DNA of 64,000 nucleotides from DASVBE01 sp963770375. GTDB lineage: Bacteria > Actinomycetota > Actinomycetes > Streptosporangiales > Streptosporangiaceae. The notes beneath the pieces were generated by a model. The model was given only the letters and a program-made list of their open reading frames with translations, was not told the DNA's origin and searched no databases. Shown here in pieces: positions 45,601-53,869 of the stretch. Where the stretch lies: NCBI GenBank assembly GCA_963770375.1, contig CAVYPM010000028.1, positions 434,001 to 498,000 of the forward strand, given 5' to 3'. Positions within the stretch are counted from its first letter, which is position 1. Every line of letters starts with the position of its first letter. The translations under genes and the position numbers were made by a program.

Positions 45601-48445
45601 CCTCAACGAGGTGGCGGATACGCTCACCGGGCTCGCCGACGGCCAGCTCTCGCTGCGCCAGCGCGCGCACGCCGTGGGCTCGGGCTCGCTGCTGGTGCGC
45701 ACCGACGCGGGGCTGTTCGGGTTCATCCACGCCTCGGTCGCGGAGTGGCTCGTCGCCGCGGAGATCGGCCGGCAGCTGGTCGGGGGCACGGCCCGGCCGG
45801 CGCCGCTGTCCGCCCGGCCGCTGTCGCAGCTGACCGCGGACTTCCTCTGCGATCTCGCGGGCAGCCAGGCCTGCCGGGCCTGGGCCAGCCGGATCCTGGC
45901 CGACCCGGCCGCCAGCGAGGTGGCCCGCGCCAACGCGCTGAAGGTCAGCACCCGGCTGCGGACCCCTTCCCAGACCGACCTGCGCGGGGCCCTGCTGCGG
46001 GGCGAGGACCTTTCCTACCGGGAGCTGGCCGGCGTCGACCTGACCGGCGCCGACCTGACCGATGCCGTCCTGGTCGGCGCGAACCTGACCGGGGCCATCC
46101 TGCGCGACGCCACGCTGGCGGGCGCCCGGCTGGACGAGGCACGGCTGCCCGGCGCGGATCTCGGCGGCGCCAACCTGACCCGCGCCCGGCTCGCGCGCGC
46201 CGACCTGCGTGGCGCGTCCGTGGCCGGCAGCAGGTGGGTTCGGGCTGCACTTGTGGAGGCTACGGTGGATGCGGCGCTGGCCAGCGCCCCTGAGCTGCGC
46301 GGGGCCGCCAGGACTCCAGGGCACCGCGTCGAGGTGGAGCTCGCGCCGGCCGTGATCGGCGTGCCGTACGGCTTCCACCACCAGACGAGCAGGCTGCCCG
46401 CGCACCTGGCCTACAGCGCGGACAGCGACCTGCTGGCCATCGGCAGCGACGACGGCGCCGTGCTGATTTGCGACGCTATTTCGGGCCTGCCGGTGCGCAC
46501 GCTGCACGGGCACCGCGGGCGGGTCTACGCGGTCGCCTTCGGCGGGGGCGACAGCGTGCTGGCGACCGGGGCCAGCGACGGGACGGTCCGGCTGTGGGAT
46601 CCGGCGACCGGTGACTGCGTGGCGGTGCTGGAGGGCCATCGCGACGGCGTATGGCCGATGGCGCTGAGCCCGGACGGCTCCCTGCTGGCCACTGGCGACG
46701 GTGACGGCGTCCTGCGGCTCTGGGATGTCCGGTCGGGCCGGGTGCGGTGCACGGTGCCCGGCCACAGCCCGCCTATCTTCGCCACCGCCTTCAGCCCGGA
46801 CGGGGCCTTCCTCGCGGTCGGCGACGGGGCTGCGCTGCGCGTGTACGAGGCCGCCTCCGGTGACCCGGTGCGGGAACTGGGCGGTCACCGCGGCCCGGTG
46901 TACCGCGCCGCGTACAGCCCTTCCGGCGACGTGCTCGCCGCCGGCGATAGCGGCGGGACCGTGCGGCTGTGGGACCCCGCGTCCGGCGAGCTGCGCCACC
47001 AGCTGGACGGCCACCGCCGCGCCGTCTACGCGCTGGCGTTCCACCCGGCCGGGACGCGGCTCGCCAGCGGCGACCGGGACGGGCAGATCCGGCTGTGGGA
47101 CCCGGTCGCCGGCCAGCCCGCGGGCCTGCTGGCCGGGCACCAGGCCGCGGTGTACTGCGTCGTCTTCAGCCCCGGCGGCGACCTGCTGGCCAGCAGCGAC
47201 AGCGGCGGGAACATCCAGCTCTGGGACGCGGCGACCGGCCAGTCCCGGCACCAGCTGAGCGGGCACAAGGCGTCGGTGTGGCCGATGGTCTTCCGGCCTG
47301 ACGGCGGCCAGCTGGCGACCAGCGGCAACGACGGCACCGTCCGGCTGTGGGACCCGGCCGCCGGCCAGCGCCGGCACGTGCTGCGCGGTCACGGGCGGCG
47401 GATCACCGGGGTACGGTTCAGCCCGGCCGGTGACCTGCTCGCCAGCTGCGGCAACGACGGCATCGTGCGGCTCTGGCAGCCGGGCACGGGCCAGCGGCTC
47501 ATTGAGCTGGCCGGCACGGCGGACCGGCTGGTTTCCGTGCTGTTCAGCCCGGTTGGCCAGCGGCTTGCCACGGCGGGCGGCAGCGGGCGGGTGTACTTCT
47601 GGAACGCCGCGACCGGTGCCTTCGAGCGGGAGCTGAACGTCGACACCGATCATCTGTGGGCGGAGGCGTTCTCCCCGGACGGCAGCGTGCTGGCCACGGC
47701 CAACGACGACGACACGGTACGGCTGTGGTACTGCACGACCGGACGGCACTTCCGGACGTTCGCCGAGCACCGGGGACGGGTGCGGTCCATCGCGTTCAGC
47801 CCGGACGGCGCACTGGTGGCGACGGGCTGCGACGACCGTGCGGTGCGGATCTGGGACTTCGAGTCGGGCGACTGCCGGGCCACGCTGGCCGGGCATACCG
47901 ACCGGGTCTACGCGGTCGTGTTCAGCCCGGACGGGGCGGTGCTGGCCAGCGCGAGCAACGACGGGACGGCCCGGATCTGGGATGTCGCGGCCGGGGTTCC
48001 GCGGCACACGCTGGCGGCGAACCGGGGCCGGCTGTGGTCGGCGGCGTTCAGCCCGGACGGCACCATGCTCGCCACCGCGGGCGACGACCTGTCCGTGCGC
48101 CTGTGGGACGTGCGCACCGGCGAGCACCTGCACACGCTCATCGGCCACAGCCGGCGCGTCTGGTCGGTTGCCTTCAGCCCGGACGGCACGCTGCTGGCGA
48201 GCGCGGGCGACGACGGGGCGGTCGGGCTGTGGGACGTCAGCGGCCGTGAGCCGCCGCGGCTGCGGCTGACCCTGCTCGGCCTCCCGGAAGGCTGGGCGGC
48301 GCTGGCCAGCGACGGCCGGTACAAGCAGGAGGGCGAGATCGCCGGGCAGTTCTGGCACGTTGTCGGCATGTGCCGGTTCGGCAGCGGAGAGCTGGACCCG
48401 TACCTGCCGACGGTGCGCCGGCTGCCGCTGGACGCCGAATTCTGA
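42605..48445 (+). CDS. TIR - pseudo-metallophosphoesterase - NACHT - pentapeptide - WD40 protein (NLR-like)
   Basis: 1,946 residues from the ATG at 42605 (42629 is an alternative). Order: TIR domain, residues 22-150 (IQIFVSYSTADERWATWM; candidate catalytic Glu94 in GRLEWQAAL); a Pro/Gln-rich linker; a calcineurin-like fold at 230-510 with most metal ligands lost; an unassigned segment at 569-699; NACHT NTPase with Walker A GDFGRGKT (733-740) and Walker B FDGFDE (807-812); pentapeptide repeats at 1124-1225; 15 WD40 repeats at 1272-1889; and a conserved tail (QFWHVVGMCRFGSGELDPYL). This is the plan of STAND/NLR-like sensors: WD40 senses, NACHT oligomerises, TIR may cleave NAD+. Anti-phage function is inferred, not shown. 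No frameshift. Confidence 0.85.
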   Translation: MGRGDTEAMSGSAVASRTDGPIQIFVSYSTADERWATWMAWELETAGYRAMLQAWDFVPGTNFIEFMDRGVSRSAAVVAVLSQRYVDSPYGRLEWQAALQADKGNPTGRLVTVRVEDCQVDGLLGIITYIDLVGVTDQHQARALLLDRIRHALAGRAERQEVAYPPAGQITTGQVPVGQVPAGQVRPPAERPARTAPVMPTAAAVPRGRRSPATAPAYPPTLQATAGPRSAITLLQVAGPRFGPGPDGAGDRVSAAGLQERIWADVTRRTAAGLPRPDLMVVTGDLMETGSLRECEEALEFLTGLRALLGLEPQHLVIVPGMHDITRAACRAYFASCEADDMEPQAPYWPKWRHYASLFHELYQGLDGAVFESAQPWTLFEMPDLRVAVAALNSTLAGSHRPDDEYGWVGEEQADWFAGQLAPLEEEGWLRIAVIRHAPSAGQHESLLRDADAFDRLLGARLSLLLHGPGPGGDEALQLGSGLIAVPAAAPGQHQFLRITADGLDRWGDHRGDAPAPARLPWRWPATGGTFPADGAGQRDSAEGGLAEGAVPPPEPERAADPASLLLDRIAEVCETRHEKAKIRRVEDGLPHLLVTHQEDGFIRQWRIAAHAGEPGRDELAAFLRLVHTGQPEPGSELVYEGPQPPRVLREEAQRRGVRLRSFTEFQGLIDLRDYVASQTARISADPLYPPRLYVPQRFRELGRPGRGVRDDLADELLSQIAADHGRFVLLLGDFGRGKTFALHEAARRIPVELPHLVPILIDLRALDKAHTVDGLVAAHLANYGEDFIDLKAFRYMLRQGRIVLLFDGFDELVTRVSYERAADHLETLLQAAEGSAKIVVASRTQHFRSHEQVLTALGERLGALPGRRVLSIEDFTPAQIRAYLVNRYDGDEQAADERLRLLRGIQDLLGLSTNPRMLSFITELDESRLRAVAGMQETISAAALYEEILSTWLSYEERRTQGVPGTPGGLKREHLWRAVTILAMRMWETGEPLLRTAALNEVADTLTGLADGQLSLRQRAHAVGSGSLLVRTDAGLFGFIHASVAEWLVAAEIGRQLVGGTARPAPLSARPLSQLTADFLCDLAGSQACRAWASRILADPAASEVARANALKVSTRLRTPSQTDLRGALLRGEDLSYRELAGVDLTGADLTDAVLVGANLTGAILRDATLAGARLDEARLPGADLGGANLTRARLARADLRGASVAGSRWVRAALVEATVDAALASAPELRGAARTPGHRVEVELAPAVIGVPYGFHHQTSRLPAHLAYSADSDLLAIGSDDGAVLICDAISGLPVRTLHGHRGRVYAVAFGGGDSVLATGASDGTVRLWDPATGDCVAVLEGHRDGVWPMALSPDGSLLATGDGDGVLRLWDVRSGRVRCTVPGHSPPIFATAFSPDGAFLAVGDGAALRVYEAASGDPVRELGGHRGPVYRAAYSPSGDVLAAGDSGGTVRLWDPASGELRHQLDGHRRAVYALAFHPAGTRLASGDRDGQIRLWDPVAGQPAGLLAGHQAAVYCVVFSPGGDLLASSDSGGNIQLWDAATGQSRHQLSGHKASVWPMVFRPDGGQLATSGNDGTVRLWDPAAGQRRHVLRGHGRRITGVRFSPAGDLLASCGNDGIVRLWQPGTGQRLIELAGTADRLVSVLFSPVGQRLATAGGSGRVYFWNAATGAFERELNVDTDHLWAEAFSPDGSVLATANDDDTVRLWYCTTGRHFRTFAEHRGRVRSIAFSPDGALVATGCDDRAVRIWDFESGDCRATLAGHTDRVYAVVFSPDGAVLASASNDGTARIWDVAAGVPRHTLAANRGRLWSAAFSPDGTMLATAGDDLSVRLWDVRTGEHLHTLIGHSRRVWSVAFSPDGTLLASAGDDGAVGLWDVSGREPPRLRLTLLGLPEGWAALASDGRYKQEGEIAGQFWHVVGMCRFGSGELDPYLPTVRRLPLDAEF
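46420..48270 (+). repeat. fifteen tandem WD40-coding repeats (~126 bp each)
   Basis: Each unit encodes about 42 residues with the pattern GHR..VY..AFSPDG..LA(T/S)...DG.VRLWD...G. Fifteen (L/I/V/F)(W/C/Y)(D/E/N/Q/Y) blade ends can be counted, from LICDAISG to LWDVSG. That fits two seven-bladed propellers plus one extra unit. The copies differ clearly at the DNA level, so they are old rather than recently amplified. Confidence 0.8.
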
Positions 48446-48462
48446 GTTGTGCGTGACGGCCG

Positions 48463-49516
48463 TCAGCCGGCGCTGGCCTCGCGCACCAGCTCGATGGCCC
48501 GGGCCAGGGTTTCGAGGCGCGCGTCCAGCGTGGCGCCGGCCGGGTAGAGGCGGACCGTGTCGACGCCGGCCCGGCGCCAGGCCCGGAGACGGTCGCGGAC
48601 CATCGGCTCGGTGCCGATCAGGGTGGTGCTCAGCACCATCTCGTCGGTGACCAGGCGGGCCGCCGCGTCGCGGTGCCCGGCCTGCCACTGCTCGCGGACC
48701 TGGGCCGCGACTTCCGCCCAGCCCTGGCGGCTGTAGGCCTGGTTGTAGAAGTTGGTGCTGGCCGAGCCCATGCCGCCGAGGCTGAAGGCCAGCTCCTTCT
48801 TGCGGCTGGCGATCATGGCCGCCACGGCGTCCTCGTCGTCGGCGAAGGCCACCTCGGCGCCCTGGCAGACGTCCAGGTCCGCGCGGGACCGCCCGGCTGC
48901 GGGCCAGTCCCTGGTCCAGGTGGGCGAAGTAGGCGCCGGGCGCGGCCTCGGGCACGAAGCTGGTGCCGAGCCAGCCGTCGGCGATCTCCCCGGTGAGCCG
49001 CAGCATGGCCGGGGACAGCGCGGCGAGGTACAGCGGGATGGCGTGCTCGGGCCGGGCGGACAGCCGCATCGGCACGGCCTCGCCGGGGCGCGGGATCGTG
49101 AACTCGGTCCCGCTGAAGGAGATCTTGCTGCCGTCCAGCGCCTGGCGGATGATCTGCACGGTCTCGCGCATCCTGGCCAGCGGCCGGGCGAACGGCACGC
49201 CGTGCAGGCCCTCGATGACCTGCGGGCCGGACGCGCCCAGGCCGAGCAGGAACCGGCCGCCGGACAGGTTCGACAGGGTGATCGCGGTCTGCGCGACGGC
49301 CGCCGGGGTCCGGATGCCCAGCTGCATGATGCCCGACCCGAGCAGCATGCGCTGGGTGCGCGCGGCGTAGTACCCGATCGCCGAGGGCGCGTCGGAGCCC
49401 CACGCCTCGGCCACCCAGCACACGTCCAGGCCCAGCTTGTCCGCCTCGGCGACGAAGTCGGCCTGCTCCCGCCAGCGGCCGCCGCCGGAGGCCTCGACCG
49501 TGGTGGCGGTGCGCAT
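48463..49516 (-). CDS. LLM-class F420-type oxidoreductase (frameshifted)
   Basis: The ATG at 49516 overlaps the SRPBCC stop (ATGA). The fold is clear: LGLDVCWVAEAWGSDAPSAI, MLLGSGIMQLGIRTPAAVAQ, GGRFLLGLGASGPQVIEGLH. After AHLDQGLARSRA the frame changes near 48880-48900 and continues VAFADDEDAVAAMIASRKKE, LGGMGSASTNFYNQAYSRQG to the stop. About 350 residues when corrected, a usual length. Likely F420-dependent. It is last of a four-gene coupled operon, convergent with and 17 bases from the TIR-NACHT gene. Confidence 0.8.
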
Positions 49517-50025
49517 CAGGCCTCGGCCAGCTTCTTGATGTGCGCCAGCGTGGCGGTCATGTTGCGCTCGAATTCGCGCAGCCGGACGAAGACGATCTTC
49601 TGCTCCTTGTCCGGCATCTGGTCGATCGCCAGCGACAGGCCGGACCGGCCCGGGCCGAGCTGCATCCACTCCGACAGCTCCGTGCCGCCGCCGGACGGCT
49701 CGAGGCGGAACCGCCAGAGCGCGGACGGGTGCGCGGGATCGTCGCCGACGGCCCACCCGAACACGCGTTCCGGCTCGAACTCGACGACGGACGAGGTGGT
49801 GGACCACTCCCCCATGGCCTCGTGCCTGCTGCGGCCCCGGAAGCGGGCGCCGAGCGCCGGGCCTTCGGCGCCGTCCAGCCACTGCACGGACTGGAGTTCC
49901 TCGCTCATGCCCGGCATCAGGCCGATGTCGGACACCAGCGGCCACACGCGGCCGGCCGGCGCGTCAATCCAGATCCGGGTCTGCACCGTGGGCGTGTCCG
50001 CGTAACGCGCGCCAGTCCATTCCAT
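49516..50025 (-). CDS. SRPBCC (START-like) family protein
   Basis: 169 residues. The family pattern is visible in VQTRIWIDAPAGRVWPLVSD, LGARFRGRSRHEAMGEWSTT, RVFGWAVGDDPAHPSALWRF and TELSEWMQLGPGRSGLSLAI (polyketide-cyclase/dehydrase-like). Such helix-grip folds bind hydrophobic ligands. The overlap with the downstream LLM gene suggests they act on the same substrate. Confidence 0.87.
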   Translation of the reverse strand: MEWTGARYADTPTVQTRIWIDAPAGRVWPLVSDIGLMPGMSEELQSVQWLDGAEGPALGARFRGRSRHEAMGEWSTTSSVVEFEPERVFGWAVGDDPAHPSALWRFRLEPSGGGTELSEWMQLGPGRSGLSLAIDQMPDKEQKIVFVRLREFERNMTATLAHIKKLAEA

Positions 50026-50074
50026 CTCCGGTACGCCGCCTCCCAGCTTGCCCGCCTGCTCGCTTGCCAGCCTG

Positions 50075-51091
50075 TCAGCTCGCGGTGAGCCTGGCCATGG
50101 CCTCGAAGGCCAGCCGGGGCCGCCAGCCCAGGCCCTGGTAGCCGCTGCCCGGCCCGTCGGCCAGCATCGACACCAGGCCGTAGCTGGCCAGGTCCAGGTC
50201 GTGGCGGGGGTCAGCGCTGACCGTGTTCCGGTAGCCGGCGAACGTGAACCAGAACGCCAGGTCGAGGCCCTCCTCGGTGAACACCTGGTTCAGCTCCTGC
50301 AGATACCTGACCTGCTCGGACTCGTCCCGCTGGTACTCGCCCCTGATCGTGCGGCCGCCGCCGTCCTCGTCGTGGTCAACGATGTCCCAGCCGAGCCCGC
50401 CCTTGTCCGCGGCGCCCGCGTACGGGCAGCAGCCGTACTCGGTGGCGGCCACCGGCTTGCCGTGCCGGAACTGCTTGCGCAGGTCGGTACGGAAGGAGGC
50501 GGCGTTGTTCGCGTCGCGGTAGGCGTCGACGCTGACGATGTCGAACCGGGACCAGTCGACCGGCTCCCAGGTCCCGGCGGCGTAGGTCAGCGGCCCGCCG
50601 AACCGGCCGCGGACCGCGCCGGAAGCCTCGGCCAGGAACGCGTTGAGCCGTCTCGGCATCAGGGCGAACGACGCGTACAGCCGCGGGCTCGGCGTGCCCA
50701 GCCGGCGCATCCGGTCGTAGAAGTACGTGCCGGGCAGGAATCCGGGGTTGAACAGGGTCACCTCGCAGCCCATCACGAGCACGACCCTGGCGCCCTCGCG
50801 CCGCACCTGCTCGGCCCGGTCTGCGCAGTCGCGGAACAGCCCGATCAGCTCTGCCGTGGTGAGCTCGGGCGGGAACGGCGCGAACCACACTTCGAGCCCC
50901 TCGGCCGCCGCGGCCTGCGCGGCAATGCTGATCCGCTCGGGCCGCGACCCGCTGACGCGCACCGCGGTGCAGCCCAGCTCCCGGGCGATGATCCGCATCT
51001 CCGCGGCCACCACGGCCGGGTCGAAGTCCGGCCGGCTGTCGTGCTCGCCGGGCAGGAACCCGGTGTCGTAATTGATGCCCTTGCCGCGCAT
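50075..51091 (-). CDS. TIM-barrel glycosidase-like protein of a family often labelled 'abortive infection'
   Basis: 338 residues; the ATG at 51091 overlaps the amidohydrolase stop (ATGA). It begins MRGKGINYDTGFLPG, then VAAEMRIIARELGCTAVRVS, GLEVWFAPFPPELTTAELIG, DIVSVDAYRDANNAASFRT and PVAATEYGCCPYAGAADKGG, a beta/alpha-barrel layout with acidic residues where glycoside hydrolases carry theirs. From memory, relatives in actinomycetes are annotated abortive infection protein, without proof I know of. The operon position between metabolic enzymes speaks for a catabolic role. Function open. Confidence 0.65.
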   Translation of the reverse strand: MRGKGINYDTGFLPGEHDSRPDFDPAVVAAEMRIIARELGCTAVRVSGSRPERISIAAQAAAAEGLEVWFAPFPPELTTAELIGLFRDCADRAEQVRREGARVVLVMGCEVTLFNPGFLPGTYFYDRMRRLGTPSPRLYASFALMPRRLNAFLAEASGAVRGRFGGPLTYAAGTWEPVDWSRFDIVSVDAYRDANNAASFRTDLRKQFRHGKPVAATEYGCCPYAGAADKGGLGWDIVDHDEDGGGRTIRGEYQRDESEQVRYLQELNQVFTEEGLDLAFWFTFAGYRNTVSADPRHDLDLASYGLVSMLADGPGSGYQGLGWRPRLAFEAMARLTAS

Positions 51092-52374
51092 CAGGTGGCC
51101 GGGGCGCTGCCGTCCCAGGTGAGGCGCCCGTCCCAGGCGACCTTGCCGCCCTGGATGACGAGTTCCGCCTGCTGCAGGCACTCGATGTCCTGCAGCGGGT
51201 CGCCGGTCACGGCCACGATGTCGGCGGCCGCGCCCGGCTCCAGAACGCCGGCCGTCCCGTCCAGCCCGAGCAGCTCGGCGGCCCACACCGTGCCGGCCCG
51301 CAGCGCGTCCGCGGCGGGCATCCCGAGCCTGGTCATCTCGGTGAACTCCTCGGCCTGATGGACCCTGGTCCACTCGAACCCGCCGACGTCGGTGCCGAGC
51401 ACGATCCGGACCCCGGCTTCCAGGCAGTTGGCGAACGACCGCTTATGCGCGGCCACAATGGCCGGGTCGGCGATGACCGAGCCGTGCGCGGCGTGCTCCC
51501 GGAACACCAGGAGGGTCGGCACGAAAGCTGTTCCCTTGGCCGCCATCTCCGCCGCCAGGTCGGGTGAGATAGCCAGACCGTGATCGATGGAGTCGACCCC
51601 GGCGGCCACGGCCATCTTCGCTCCGCTGAGGGTCAGCGAGTGGGCGGCGACCTTGAGACCCTGCCGGTGCGCCTCATCAACCAGCGCGTGGACTTCCTCC
51701 TCGGTCCACACCAGCGGGCCGTCGGGATAGCCGTCCGGGTCCGACGGCGCGCTGAAGCCCTCGCTGACGTAGATCTTCAGGACGTCGATCCCGTAGGCGA
51801 TCTGGGTCCGCACGGTCTCGCGGCAGGCGACCGGGCCGACGGCGCTGTCGATGCCGACCGGGAACGTCATGCTGTGCGGCAGGCCAGGCAGCGGATAGCG
51901 GCCGATCGACCGGATCGCGGGCCCGGCGACGATCATCCGCGGGCCGGGCACCAGGCCCTCCCGCGCGGCGTCGCGCAGGCCGATGTCGTAGTAGTCGGCG
52001 CCCTCTGTACCAAGATCGCGGATCGTGGTGAACCCGTGCCGGAGGGAGACGGCCATCGCCTGGACCGCGCTGGCCGCCTTGTGGCCGGGGTTCTCCTCGA
52101 CCATCTGCCGGGCCAGTTCCAGCTCGTTCGAGCTGGTGCGCAGCAGCACGTGGGTGTGCGCGTCGATGAGCCCGGGCAGCAGGCTGGTGCCGGGCCGTAC
52201 CAGCACCGGCCAGCCGTCCGGCGCGGTCTGGGTGACGCCGGCGATCAGCCCGTCCTCGACGAGCACCACCGTGCCGTCCGCCCAGGCGCCGGCCCGGGCG
52301 TCAAACACCCGGTCGCCGGCGACCGCGAAACGTGACCCAACCACCGAACCCGGACCAGCCGAAGATCCCGTCAT
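51091..52374 (-). CDS. metal-dependent amidohydrolase (imidazolonepropionase/prolidase-like)
   Basis: 427 residues from the ATG at 52374. Amidohydrolase motifs: LLPGLIDAHTHVLLRTSSNE (HxH), IDVLKIYVSEGF (bridging Lys), LKVAAHSLTLSGAKMAVAAG (His), DSIDHGLAISPDL (His), VRIVLGTDVGGFEW (Asp), and ending GVLEPGAAADIVAVTGDPLQ. All ligands are present. The subgroup acts on cyclic imides or X-Pro dipeptides. First gene of the coupled minus-strand operon ending at 48463. Confidence 0.92.
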   Translation of the reverse strand: MTGSSAGPGSVVGSRFAVAGDRVFDARAGAWADGTVVLVEDGLIAGVTQTAPDGWPVLVRPGTSLLPGLIDAHTHVLLRTSSNELELARQMVEENPGHKAASAVQAMAVSLRHGFTTIRDLGTEGADYYDIGLRDAAREGLVPGPRMIVAGPAIRSIGRYPLPGLPHSMTFPVGIDSAVGPVACRETVRTQIAYGIDVLKIYVSEGFSAPSDPDGYPDGPLVWTEEEVHALVDEAHRQGLKVAAHSLTLSGAKMAVAAGVDSIDHGLAISPDLAAEMAAKGTAFVPTLLVFREHAAHGSVIADPAIVAAHKRSFANCLEAGVRIVLGTDVGGFEWTRVHQAEEFTEMTRLGMPAADALRAGTVWAAELLGLDGTAGVLEPGAAADIVAVTGDPLQDIECLQQAELVIQGGKVAWDGRLTWDGSAPAT

Positions 52375-52554
52375 GCCGACCATGATGGCACGGCACCCGG
52401 TTCAGATGATCATGGTTTGCGGCGTTTATGCTGGTAGCCCGATGACTCTAGCGCTCACTTTCCGTCTGTGGCGATGTCGAGTGCGCGCCTCGCTCTGGCA
52501 GAGGCCAGTGGCCCTCGCGGTGGCAGCCCGGCATTGCCGGTTCTCTGGCAGGGG

Positions 52555-53643
52555 TCAGGGATGGTTCCCGAATGGGCCGAGCGTGCCGTCGTCGACCCGC
52601 AGGCTCTCGAACATGACGTAGGCGTTGTCGGCCGTGAATACGTCGGCGGCGGCCAGCCGGCCCAGGTACTTGGCGGTGACCGGGGCGGCAACCTGCGCCG
52701 CGGCGGCGTCCAGGTACGCCTTGAAGATCGCCCAGGAGTTGTTCCCGTACCGGGCGAAGAAGGGCGTCGGATCCAGGCTGGCTATGGCGGCGCGAGCGCC
52801 GGCCAGCAGGTCCGCGACGTAGGCGATCTGCAGGTTGCCGTCGGCGCGCCGGCCGAGGCGCCCGAGGTGGCCGCCGACGAGCGTCTGCCACGGGTAGCCC
52901 ATCGCGATGTCCTGCGCGCGGATCCAGCCGGGGATGTCCTGGGAAACGGCGAGGTTCTTGAACGGCACCCAGCCGGGGAAGATCACGTCCACGACCATCA
53001 GGGTCTGGTGGTCCGGCGCGTAGATGAAGATGTTGTCCGGGGTGTGGTTAGGCCCGTGGTAGTCAAGGAGCAGCCGTTCCCCGCCCGTCTCCAGGACGTA
53101 ATGGTCGTCGAACGTGACGGTCGGCGCCGGCCGGTTAGGGTCTGCCTCGCGCAGCAGCAGGCGGCGGCACTCGCTGTGGCCGATGCGCACCACATCGGCG
53201 CCCAGCAGGGAGGACGCTCCGATGTGGTCGGCGTGGGAGTGCGAGTACACCAGGTGGGTGACCTTCGCGGGCCTGCCGTTCGCCTGGGTGACGGCGCCGA
53301 TGGCGCGCAGCAGGTTGTGCCCGATTGTTGGCGGCGCGTCGACGAGGACCACGCCGTTCCTCGTGGTCAGGAACATGGCCTGGTAGACCGAGTCGGTCAC
53401 CCAGTACAGGTTGCCGTGGATGTTCCCGGCGAAGTAGCCGTCAGCGTTGAGCGCAGGCCCGAGTGCGCCCGGTGGTATCGGCGCGTAGTCAGGGAGGTCA
53501 CCTGCCGCCGCCGCCCGGGCGTTTCCGGCCAGCGGACCGCCGATCAGGGCCGCGGCGGCCGGCACCGCGGCGGCTGCCCCGGCGGCCGCGAGGAAGCGGC
53601 GGCGGCTCGTGGCGTCAGGCTGGCGCCCTGAAGGTGCGGTCAT
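52555..53643 (-). CDS. Tat-exported metallo-beta-lactamase-fold hydrolase
   Basis: 362 residues from the ATG at 53643 with GGGAGG upstream. A twin-arginine leader is evident (SRRRFLAAAGAAAAVPAAAA). The zinc motif is YSHSHADHIGASSLLG (HxHxDH), followed by VLETGGERLLLDYHGPNHTP and VVDVIFPGWVPFKNL; the downstream His lies in LVGGHLGRLG. It belongs to the broad MBL-fold family, not clearly a beta-lactamase. Divergent from a MarR gene with palindromes between. Confidence 0.9.
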   Translation of the reverse strand: MTAPSGRQPDATSRRRFLAAAGAAAAVPAAAALIGGPLAGNARAAAAGDLPDYAPIPPGALGPALNADGYFAGNIHGNLYWVTDSVYQAMFLTTRNGVVLVDAPPTIGHNLLRAIGAVTQANGRPAKVTHLVYSHSHADHIGASSLLGADVVRIGHSECRRLLLREADPNRPAPTVTFDDHYVLETGGERLLLDYHGPNHTPDNIFIYAPDHQTLMVVDVIFPGWVPFKNLAVSQDIPGWIRAQDIAMGYPWQTLVGGHLGRLGRRADGNLQIAYVADLLAGARAAIASLDPTPFFARYGNNSWAIFKAYLDAAAAQVAAPVTAKYLGRLAAADVFTADNAYVMFESLRVDDGTLGPFGNHP

Positions 53644-53708
53644 GGCTGTGCCTCCCTGGTCGGGTGCTGACGTCAAACGCTGCCGTCTGCAACTGCCGCC
53701 GAAAATTA

Positions 53709-53760
53709 TTGCTTGCGCAAGCAACTATATTTGCAAGCTAGTTGAGACGTCAACTAGCTT
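53709..53760. promoter_or_regulatory. palindromes in the MBL-MarR divergent promoter region
   Basis: TTGCTTGCGCAAGCAA (53709-53724) is a perfect 16-bp palindrome. Next to it, AAGCTAGTTGA and TCAACTAGCTT (53735-53760) are perfect arms around GACG. A near-copy of the first half, CCTGCGCAAGCAACTAG, recurs at 53843-53859 just before the MarR start. The positions fit control of both genes by the MarR protein. Confidence 0.75.
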
Positions 53761-53869
53761 CGGTGGCATCGGCCCCGAGCGGCTCGTCAGGGCCCCCGCA
53801 GGGCAGCGCCGCCGGGCGCTCCAGCCAGGGGCTGATAACTCGCCTGCGCAAGCAACTAGAATCCCTGAC

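Noticed and set aside
46420..48270. WD40 tandem repeats as a recently expanded satellite
   Set aside because: The units share protein motifs but differ strongly in DNA, so there is no sign of recent amplification.
44300..49945. A continuous minus-strand frame of 1,881 codons under the TIR-NACHT gene
   Set aside because: It is the mirror of GC-rich third positions in the plus-strand gene; its sequence is His/Arg/Gly/Pro-rich with no domain until it reaches the LLM gene it partly contains.
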